Translations under genes and position numbers: made by a program
Notes under the pieces: model-generated
What the model was told of the DNA's origin: nothing
What the model saw: the letters and a program-made list of their open reading frames with translations, nothing else
The model's database searches: none
From: Hemibagrus wyckioides
Lineage: Eukaryota; Chordata; Actinopteri; Siluriformes; Bagridae
Direction: 5' to 3'
Assembly: GCF_019097595.1 (NCBI RefSeq)
Contig: NC_080719.1
Coordinates: forward strand, 10,239,501 to 10,303,500
DNA length: 64,000 nucleotides
Shown: positions 54,600-64,000 of the stretch, piece after piece
Position numbering within the stretch: position 1 is the stretch's first letter
Layout of the letters: each line of letters starts with the position of its first letter

Positions 54600-54825
54600 T
54601 TGTGTCTATATGGGGTTTCCTCCAGATTGTCTGGTTTCCACCCACCTCGTAAAAACATGCCAGTAGATGCATTAACCACAATAAATTGCTTCTTAGGTAT
54701 GAACTGTGTGTGTATGTGTCCTGATGTGGCATGTAGGATGTATTCCTGCCTTGTGCTCAGTGTTCCCAAGATCATCTACAGATCCACTATGATACTGACT
54801 ACAAAAGAAAGAAGTGGCAATCAAC
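54600..54825 (+). mobile_element. Degenerate SINE body
   Basis: It has tatggggtttcctccagatt, ccacccacctcgtaaaaaca, atgtattcctgccttgtgct and agatccactatgatactgac, in the order of the SINE type at 46533 and 13565. Confidence 0.6.
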
Positions 54826-55589
54826 TTCTTGTTTTCTATTGTCTCATATTTCCAACATTTGAATTCCTGGGATTAAAGTTCACCTGAATGAACTCAGAAA
54901 AGGAACCTTATGCAGAAGCAAATTCCTTTTTGCATTCTTATATTTTCCATTAAAATATTTCTCCCTGTGTGTGTTTTTTTTATTTCCAGCCAATGCTTAT
55001 TTGCATGCATTTACTCTGTTCTTAAAAATATATTACTGGTAAGTTTTAAAAAATATTCAGGTTTTCCAAACCAAATAAGTTAATATTTGTGGTGTTGTGT
55101 TATGAGATATAAAAGCAGGCCACCACCTTACACCAGCTCCTACAAATTCTTTGTGATCGGGTTTGTTCATCCTTTCCAAGAAAGCTTCTCATTAAATTTC
55201 AGCTTTAACTAAATCAATTCTGACAGCCCACAACTAGTTAAACCAACACCAGTAAACGAAATATGAACCAAGGCTTGAACGTTTCCAAGTCTGAGCATAA
55301 TGAACCTGCATCGATATATTCTGTGGGATTACTAATGGTGTGTAAATGATGTTTACGGGAGAGTAGGAGTCTTTCAGACCAGACAAGACACCTCATACAG
55401 CAATGTGTGTTGGCTTTCTGGCATCTTTGATTCTCCTAGGATCAGGAGAAATAGAGGGAGATATTGTATGAACACACCGCCATGCCGAAGAGGCTGTGGA
55501 TTAAATATGATGGAAAGTATATGAAAAGCTGCATAGAGGATGAGAGGGGAAAAAAAAGGAAATGTATTTTCCATGATGGGTAAGTAAGC

Positions 55590-55735
55590 GCACTGATGCA
55601 ACAGCTTGCGTCTCTTATTTCCTGGCGTTCGGCCCCTCAGGGGTTTGGCCGGACTTCTAACAAGCAAGGCGCCGGCCATATCGCCAGTATGCCGCTGGCG
55701 TGCCACGTGTTATGTCAACGGTGTGTTGTAAGGAC
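55590..55735. promoter_or_regulatory. Small GC-rich, CpG-bearing block
   Basis: Contains ggcccctcaggggtttggcc, caaggcgccggccatatcg and an E-box CACGTG, in otherwise AT-rich surroundings. A 110-codon minus frame (55374-55706) crosses it without recognisable domains. A regulatory element or a degraded foreign insert are both possible. Confidence 0.25.
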
Positions 55736-55739
55736 ACTC

Positions 55740-57215
55740 TAAACCCCATGACACACACATACACACATAGTCAAAGACATTACTTATCATAAAGGCACAG
55801 CAGTGTGTGCAGACAGCATCAGTCACAAAGCCAGTTACGTATATATCTATGGATATCAGCAGCTAACACACTGTTCTATTCCAAGTGAATCGTCTAGAAG
55901 GTTCCTGTGGAGATGATTTTGGGTTTAAGGGAAGAAACGAAAAAGACAAAACAGGCAGGGATTCTAATTAATGAGAGATGGAAGTTGTCATATGGAGCAT
56001 TAAATAGCACTTGACAAGGTTCAGAAATACTGATGAGGCAGAGAACCAAGCATTAGAGAATTCCTTCAGAAAGACATAATGGTAATCTGAGCCTGGTGGA
56101 AAGCTTGTGCGCAAATTGTGGTAAATCCCAAAATACCAACCAACTAAGAAAGCATATGACTGGTGCACCTTGTGACCTCTTTCCCTAATCTTAACCAATC
56201 AGTTTGATTGGTGAAGATGATGCACTTATACCATGATGAATATGTGTCCCAGTACTTTGGAGAGCTCGGCTACACATAGAGTTACTAGTCAAAGCCTTAA
56301 AACCAAGTTCAAATACCAGTCATATTAGTAACATGTGCAAGGTTTTGAATGACTGCTAAACCTCCCTCAAGTCCTAACCATGTTGGTGTGTGTTTTGATG
56401 CCCAGGACTTATGTGAATATCCTGTTAGATTCAGAACAAGAAGTGTTACAGAGCTTTCACAATGGCAATTGTGAAATTTGAAACAGGGCACAGTTTGCAT
56501 GAAAAGTTGTAATGTGAAGTATGGTAAGCGAACCTAAGACTACCTGTAGGATGAGGACTGAATTGGATGGCTCTGGAACTGCACTGTGATTCTCGTGAAT
56601 GTGAGTGTAACTCATACTCTGGTCCACACTTTTTCAGGATGTAGAGCAACATACACATGTGTTTTAGCCAATGTCTATGTCATTAGTTTCCACAACAAAT
56701 GGGTACCATGAATGGCAGGGAAATTTGTGGGACACAAAGAGGTGATGTGCCATATTCGGATATGGGGAGAAGAAAACAAACAGGAACAGCTGCCCAAACC
56801 TCTAAAGAATGAAGTTGTATATTAGCAAAAAAAAAAAGAAAAAAAAGCTGAGTCATACTGTGTTCTCAATGTGTGTTATTGTTGACATAAGATAAATGCG
56901 AATGCACTGGGGTTTGATAGAATCAAGTGAGTATGAAACCATATGTCTAATACTGCCAGGGCTCTAGGAATAATCGCACTTAGACTTGGACCACAGGAAA
57001 TGTGCTGAGTGTGAAAACCACCTTAGAGTACCCAGATTTACATCCCCATTATTATTACATTTTTGTTATTCCTTGGCATGTATTTGTCATTTGTTGCTAA
57101 TATTATTATCATTAACCCTGGTGGTCCAGCAGGAGGATCTTGCGCTCTCACTGCCACAACCCAAGCTTGATTCAAGGGCAGGGAACTAACCCAGCCACTA
57201 AGTGGTTAAATCTCA
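55740..57215. other. Gene-free stretch, nothing recognised
   Basis: Unique DNA with A-rich runs near 56827-56848. Confidence 0.5.
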
Positions 57216-57219
57216 ATAA

Positions 57220-57220
<1 letters not shown>

Positions 57221-57281
<61 letters not shown>

Positions 57282-57303
57282 GTATTAGTATTAGTATTAT
57301 TAA
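57221..57303. repeat. (ATT)n microsatellite
   Basis: About 27 trinucleotide units, with AGT interruptions at the right end. Confidence 0.97.
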
Positions 57304-57304
57304 A

Positions 57305-59955
57305 TTCGATTTTTTCCCCATTTGGCCATTCCTTACACACTAACTACTTCTCATCAATCACACAACAGCTACCAGTTAACACAAGCTTCTACTGAGATAT
57401 ATGCCGCTGCATCTTTTCACAGGGCAGCTGACACATTTTGAAGAACATGCCAACTGCCCTCTTCAATATGCATGACCTCCCGGGTGCCTTTGATTACTGT
57501 TGGTCTAATCCACAAGAGAGAGAGTACCCCCATCCACCACCAACCAGAAACCAGAAGCCCATAAAATCACAATAATTCAAATATGTAATATCATAACTGC
57601 AAGACAAATGTTTGTTTGTTTTTTCACAGCACCATTTGGGAGCCATTTTTATTACATTATTAAACTGATTATCTTGCTCAGCCAGTTGGCTATGATTTTC
57701 TGTATTTCAAATTTCGATGTACACATGAAGGCGTTTGTTCAATTTGAGCCATCATTCATCTTTATTAAAATCTCTTATGTTAACACAACTTCAGTTAAAA
57801 ATCCTAATTTCCCACAGTTTATATGAGGCAAATAGCATGAAACCATGTGAACAGTTTAAGTTAGTGGTTTGTAGCTTGCTAAATTGTAATTCCTTAAAAA
57901 CGTATTTTAATTCTTACAAATTCTTCATGTGAACACCAATTACAGACCACCATGTTGACTGGGCCTGTAGCAGTATGTGATGGTAATCAGTTAATCCTCC
58001 TGCAGTACCCAGAAAGCTCAATGTGTGTGACTAATGCTTGGCCGCCCTGCTTGTGTTTGAGTTTTGTTTGCAATCAGGAGCAGGGCAGACAACGATTTGG
58101 TAGACTATGGTTTTGCGTGCAGATGCCGAGAGGTTGAAGGTTTTGTGGCTTCCATCCCATTTGGCTGGCGGTCAGCTATGCCACATCCCAGAAGGGCACA
58201 TGAAACACCAAAGCATGTTGAGTCCGTTTTGAATTATCTATGCAGCTACACCCTGGAGTTCTTAGAATAAGCATAGACTGGCTTGGCCTCGAGTCTATTT
58301 CCTTCTGAATTAGTTGGGTTTGTTTGCCTGAGTATCAATAACAGAAGGTTTTGAGCTTCACAAATTTGACTAAAGTCATCAAAGATTTCTAGCATGCAGC
58401 ACTTCTGTCATACATATTTGTATCATGCTTTGGAATTTAGGATTGTTCAATATGGAATGGAGCTAGACATAAAGTACTACTAAGGTTATAATTATTACAT
58501 CTTTGTCTTATTTTTTTTATATACACTTGGCCTCAGCCTTTCATATGCGTACAAGACACTGGCTGCAGCAAAATATGTTGCTTTATGGGATTTTGGGAAA
58601 ACAACTCTGGCCATTTGAAGTCAGGGGCATCTTTGGTAGATGGTCTTTACCAAATTCAAACTATCTGTCATACTTTGGAATATGAAATTGTGACTTAATT
58701 CGCCTTCGTATGATGTTACGGTATGTTTATCAATATTATAGCAAACAAGAATGTACATAAGTTGGAAGCAACATTTCATTTTCATATAATGCTGGATTTT
58801 TCAGACTAGTCTCTAATAATATGACAGTCACTTACAACTTGTTAGGTGCAGCTGGTGTATTTACTGTAGGTAACAAATCTATTGGTTGATTCATTTGTCC
58901 TTAGAAAATGGAATTTCTGCTTGTTTGTGTTGAACTAAATAATTACACTTGATAAAAAGCTGTTAAAGATATTCCACTGCAACAAATGCTTTCACATAAA
59001 GACTCAAGTCACCTTCATGTTACTTACTTTAGGTCAAATTCACTGTTTTCTCCTTTAGCTGCAAATGGCATAATACTTTTCCTCTTTACAGCAAATGACA
59101 CAAATTTACAGCATATGGTTGGTCATTTTGAGCTTGTTTTTACAGCTGGAGGCTCCACTGAAGCAATTAACTCAAAGTGGTTTTCTCATGGCTGAAAGAG
59201 AAATGAGTCCCACCCAAGGTCTGCACATTTCCCTCACATATTTCCAAATGTAGCCTTATAAGATTAAGTTAAATAGTAATTAAGCCAAACTTCCAGTAGC
59301 ATTTTAACATGACTTCTATAACCTTTAACCTTACACAAACCATTTCCTCTATCTCGACTTATTCTTATTAGGTATTTTACTATTTTTGGTAATATTTTAG
59401 GGAAAACATTTTATGTAATCTTTAAGACATAGAAGAAGTCTAATAGTATCAAAAACTTGAAGTGAGCTTTTAGTTGTAGAGTCCTACATAAGTTATTGGA
59501 TATAAAGTGAAAAACGACAATTGTGTCTTGTAATGTTTTCAGAATTAAGTTATATCTTTTATTATAATTGTGTTCATTAAAAATACAGCTAGCGTGTTTT
59601 AACCTGTGATTTCTGTTTTCTATTTTTAATCAATGTTTAGGACTAACAACAGTGTAAGTATCTTCACATGGTAAAAATGTGAAATAAAAAATAAAAACTG
59701 CAAAGATTTTTGTACACATACCTATAACCTATAAAATACCTAACCAATGTTTTCCTACCTCATGCCTCTTGCTACAAATCTATTTCTGACTAGAATGAAG
59801 GCTTTACTAAAGAGGGATGGAAAAATAAATAAATACAATTTACTTTAATCTTAAAATCCTCTTTAAAATACTATGAAAACTATAACTGATAATTTAAGAC
59901 TATTGGCCTGCAGTTGAAAGGAATGTACATCACATACACTGACCCACAATGCTCT
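57305..59955. other. Gene-free stretch
   Basis: Unique sequence. 57390-57500 (including gcagctgacacattttgaag) and 58000-58290 are somewhat GC-richer and could be conserved non-coding DNA, without firm evidence. Confidence 0.4.
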
Positions 59956-59960
59956 TTTGT

Positions 59961-59986
59961 GTTCTAGTTCTAGTTCTAGTTCTAGT
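59961..59986. repeat. (TTCTAG)4 hexanucleotide repeat
   Basis: Four perfect copies of ttctag in tandem. Confidence 0.95.
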
Positions 59987-60049
59987 ACAATTTTTCATTT
60001 TGCCTTAAAATTGTACCTTTAGAAAACACATTCACTTACAGAGATGTGC

Positions 60050-60450
60050 TTTTTGAAACAGTCCATTCCATCCAGATTTGTCCCCCTTTGCTGTTATAAT
60101 TCCTTCCATTCTTCTGGGAAGGCTTTCCAGTCTTCTATATTTTGGCATATGACTGTGGGGATTTGTGTTCATTCAGCCAAAAGAGCATTAGTCAGGTCAG
60201 ACAGTGATGTCGGGGTTCAGTCATTGTTCCAGTTCATCCCAAAGGTGATCAGTGGAATTGAAGTCAAGGCTCTGTATGAGTTTTTTCCAATCTAACCTTG
60301 GCAAAAGATTTAATTGTCGTGTTGTGACAGGTTTTATCCATTAGTTTGGATAATTGCAAGTTGATTTGCTACAAATGCTGTGAATTTAATAAAAGCCCTC
60401 ATATGGGTGTAATGATCAGTTTTTCACAAACTTTTGGCCTTAAAGTGTAG
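60050..60450 (+). mobile_element. 5'-truncated non-autonomous DNA transposon
   Basis: Contains tccattccatccagatttgt, cttctgggaaggctttccag, cattcagccaaaagagcatt, atcccaaaggtgatcagtgg, and the terminal repeat ttttcacaaacttttggcc at the right end. The matching left terminal repeat is absent, so it is truncated. Recalled as a common fish repeat. Confidence 0.65.
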
Positions 60451-60800
60451 ATAAAAAGTGATTGATCTTACTTTTTTAGTTTTCATGGTTAGTTATCAAT
60501 ACCTTTTTTGGTAGCGTATTTTGTGTAAAATGCTTTGACACGACCGTGTGTATATGCTCTATATGAAATACATATGTGAGGTGCATAATTTATGTGTGTA
60601 GTCACAATTCAGACCTATTTTCATGTCTGCAGATATGCTTCTGATTAAGACTGTGGGCAGTGTAGTACTGTTCTGAACTCAGACTCAGCAATTACACACA
60701 AGTTCATATTTAAAGAGCCCAGATATTTGCCCAGATTTCTACTTGAACATACTTATACCATTATTTGACTATCTTGGAGCTCAAAGAAAGTCAGGCATAG

Positions 60801-60906
60801 GAAAGTTCCCCTTCTGACATCACTGTTCATGACCACCATAGTTTACAACACTAGAAAGTTCCCCTTGTGACATCACTGTTCATGACCACCATAGTTTACA
60901 ACACTA
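60801..60906. repeat. 53-bp tandem duplication
   Basis: Two adjacent units, 60801-60853 and 60854-60906, differ at one base (cttctgac versus cttgtgac). The unit starts gaaagttccccttctgacat and ends agtttacaacacta. Confidence 0.97.
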
Positions 60907-61069
60907 ATATGAAATATGAAATTGTTTTAAGAATGATAGAAAGAACACCTTGCCCTTTATATAGATTTTTAGTCTCTCCTGCTAGCACATGCACACACAC
61001 ACAAAGACACACATGCATACACTCGCTGACCTTCATTGATTAGTTCAGTATGGGGTTCATTGTCAATAC

Positions 61070-61650
61070 ACTTTCTTTACAAACTGCTCTCAGCGGTGTC
61101 AGAGGCTTTAATCGAGCCCAGTAAGAAATGTTTAAGCCATAACACTATCCATCTCTTTCTGCTGGAAAAACTTAAGTCAGCCCTTTATCCGTTCATCCTG
61201 TTTTAAATGGAGGGTTTGATGTTCCAGCTCCACTTCAAACAGGACCTCAGTCTCCCTCTCCCTTCTCCACATGTAGACGCTCTCTCCATGCAGCTGGGGT
61301 ATCAGTTTAACGTCTTTAACAGTTTGCTGACCTAAGTTTATGGCAGGATGAGAGACATGGGGAGAGAGAGAGAGAGAGAGAGCGTGAGTGAGGATGACTG
61401 AGAATTGGAAGGAAAAAAAGATGTACGAAAAGTGGGGGAGTTTAGGACAAGCACAGAAAAAAGGAAGGTCTCTTGGGGCAATTCAAATGTTTATTTAGGA
61501 TGTCAGACGTGCTTCTCAGTGCCAGAGTCACATCAGGAAACAGGCCAGACAAATTCTCAGGCCTGCCCCGTGCCCTCCACTGACCTTGCGTTCATTCCTC
61601 CAAGATGTAATGCTAATAGTCTGGCGACTGCAAACTGATAGCTCAAGCCT
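61070..61650. promoter_or_regulatory. Candidate non-coding conserved region with (GA)n
   Basis: Mixed unique DNA, for example cagaggctttaatcgagccc and gtttaacgtctttaacagtt, interrupted by (GA)n at 61361-61382. Evidence is only texture. Confidence 0.18.
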
Positions 61651-61654
61651 TTTT

Positions 61655-63045
61655 TTTTTTTTTTGACTGCTTATCTAAAGGAAGGCTTAATATCTGGTTA
61701 ATAGACTTCATAGTCACCACTGACCCGTTCAGGAGCAGCTGCCATGCCAGCTGATGTGACTCATTTGAGGTCTGATACTAATACTAAAGCTGAAAATCAC
61801 TCACACAGCTCAGCTATCCATCCATCACAAAGCTAATGGCTAAACTCCAGCACTGTGTGCCAGTTTTTGCTTACACAGTACTTTTTAGTCAAGAATGTTA
61901 ACAAGCTGACACTTCTATCAAACCAGAGATATTTCAGATTGATCGATATTGTCTTTCAGATTCAATTACTAGACATTCTTTCACACAAAGGCATAAGGCT
62001 ATTTGTCTTCGTTATACTAAGACATATTAAGTGTCTCTAATATTTAACATGTGCTAACTGTGTCCCTCTGGGATTAAGCTAGAACGTGTACAAGTGATGA
62101 AAGGTGGGTTTGCCAAATCCACAATACCACAACAAAGACTACTGTTTAATAATATATTGGAATTAAGTATATCCTATGTCTTTACTGAAAAAAAAACACA
62201 CTTTGTTAAAATGAAAATATGATAATTAAACAGTATATTCCAATGAAAATATCCAGCAACAATTTATAGCATATACGCATGTTTATATGCAAATATAAAA
62301 TGCTTTCAGACAATTCCAGAACAATAAAAATCTTAGCTGTGTGAGCAGTAAACAAGACATGATTGTGAACGTGTATGTTTTCATGAAATGTCTCAAGAGC
62401 TTTGAATTGATCTGACTGTCAACCTGTTTCTTTTTTAACCAGGTAGTGTGAGTGGTGATGTGGTGAAATGATTGACAAATGTACACAGCATAACAATGTT
62501 CGATATACACCACACCAGCCGAATCTTGACAGTACTTGACAATAGCTCAGGAAACCAGCTCAATATAAAGAATGAAGAGTTTTCTCACAGAAGCTTTTTG
62601 CAGGACACGTTCCATGTTTGAGCCAAGTTCAACCCTCAGTGATGCAGATGAGAACAGACAGCCTCAGGGTCATCAGTGAAGACCATCACTGAGGGCAGCT
62701 ATGATAGATATTACTTACTAATAGAGCCTACCCTTGCTCTATAAAGAGGCAGTCACATTTTCAATCAGCCTGATTAAGCTATCTAAAGTGCCTGTCACAT
62801 AACTGCATAAATTCTACAAATTGAATTGAATAAACTCCAACTATTTTAGTGTACAGGAAGATGAATAGCCAAAAATACACTGACAACCCATGTTTATTCC
62901 AAGATACCTACTACTGTAAAGCAATACCCCAGATACAAGATTCCAGTACTAGACTAGGAAAGTATTAATCACAAAACAAAAGATTTTTTAGGAAGTAATG
63001 ATCTTTATGTAATGAAAGTAATGAACATAAAACAGGAGTATCTTT
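61655..63045. other. Gene-free stretch, nothing recognised
   Basis: Unique sequence with a T-run near 61651-61664; a plain AT-rich flank. Confidence 0.5.
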
Positions 63046-63051
63046 GAAACT

Positions 63052-63320
63052 GGTGACACGGTGGCTTTGTGGTTAGCATGTTTGTCCTGCACCTCCAGAG
63101 TTGGGTGTTAAGGTCCCCCCTCCATCTTGTATGTGTGAGGAGTTTGCATGTTCACCTCTGCTTCAGGTGTTTCCTCTGGGTACTCCAGTTTCCTCCTCCA
63201 GCCTAAAGGCATGCGTTGCAGGCTGACTGGCATCTCTGAATTGTCCAGAGTGTGTGAGTATGTGTGATGTGATTGTGCTTGGTGATGGGTTGGCACCCCA
63301 TCTTCCATGATAGACGCCCA
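63052..63320 (+). mobile_element. tRNA-derived SINE
   Basis: Head ggtgacacggtggctttgtg, then gttagcatgtttgtcctgca, a degenerate B box, gtttcctcctccagcctaaa and gatgggttggcaccccatc. Same family as 42008 and 20230. Confidence 0.75.
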
Positions 63321-63812
63321 GTTCATAATATGAAAAAATATATTCAAAACTTAATTTTGCCAGATATGTTATCATGTTGGTGTTTATATGACCAAGGGAT
63401 ATTCAGAGATATAAGGGAAATTCGGGAGCACTGCAAATAAAGATGAATATGTTGCTAATTTGCTGTAGCTTCATCTTAAAGACAATATAAAGTAGAATTG
63501 CATAATGTAAATCTGTTTTTCGCAATACTGAAGTACTATTACCCTACATTATAGTAGCATTCAACAACTCAGCCCATTAACAAGCCTGAACACGGGTGAG
63601 GAGACCAAGCATCAACATGTCCATAACATCGGTACTCCAAGACCATAACTGACAAACACTGGACTAATGGGATTTGTTTAATTGACATTTATTTGAAAGC
63701 ATAATGATTTGCTCTTCGATTAGTAAAGCGGAGTGCTTGGATGCCTCTTCTCCAAATGCCCCATATGATTGACCTGAATGTTGCACAAAATGTTACAAGT
63801 CCCTTTCTGTTT

Positions 63813-63814
<2 letters not shown>

Positions 63815-63862
<48 letters not shown>
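63815..63862. repeat. (TA)n microsatellite
   Basis: About 24 TA units. Confidence 0.97.
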
Positions 63863-63866
<4 letters not shown>

Positions 63867-64000
63867 ACACGTTTCTACACATTTGCAGGTTGCGCAGTTA
63901 TGGTATGTTTGTATATTATGACTAAAAGTGTATGGTGTATAGGAAATGTGATTTCTATGGATTTTATGCTTTACTTAAAAAACAGAGAAACAAAGAAAAA

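Noticed and set aside
54353..54775. 140-codon minus-strand frame
   Set aside because: It overlaps the degenerate SINE at 54600 in antisense and resembles no protein.

Overview
The window is vertebrate nuclear DNA, and the evidence points to a teleost fish. It is AT-rich, full of microsatellites, and carries several tRNA-derived SINEs and a decayed Tc1/mariner transposon. The SINE types and the 3'-end repeat at 27,195 and 41,270 look to me like those common in catfish and related ostariophysans. That placement is recalled from general knowledge and was not searched.

Only one gene is supported. The minus strand from 15,050 down to the left edge carries the 5' two thirds of a TMC-family (transmembrane channel-like) gene, best called tmc3. 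I rebuilt 13 coding exons by hand: 14935-15050, 14032-14178, 12075-12150, 9167-9248, 8778-8884, 7087-7185, 6842-6984, 5877-6024, 4654-4697, 3104-3251, 1893-2002, 1728-1806 and 909-1184. They sum to 1575 nt, exactly 525 codons, with matching phases at every junction and no internal stop. They encode the cytosolic N-terminus, five predicted membrane helices, and the long glycosylation-site-rich loop before helix 6. The remaining helices and the C-terminal tail lie beyond position 1. Intron 6 uses a GC donor. Exon 9 is a 44-bp micro-exon, with a head-to-head SINE pair upstream of its acceptor. Exon 3 follows a (TG)n tract.

From about 15.3 kb to 64 kb no coding gene can be supported. The region holds SINEs (two with clear target-site duplications), transposon scraps, long microsatellites, a 53-bp tandem duplication, a near-perfect 49-bp inverted repeat (22440-22541), and a dispersed duplicated block (43337 and 45780). 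Two perfect matches to the CTCF core lie in the same orientation near 23.7 and 26.5 kb. Several repeat-poor blocks look like candidate conserved non-coding elements. In human, the 5' side of TMC3 faces a large desert before MEX3B, so this stretch is plausibly the fish counterpart. No operon, CRISPR array, virus-like gene or novel multi-gene system was found.
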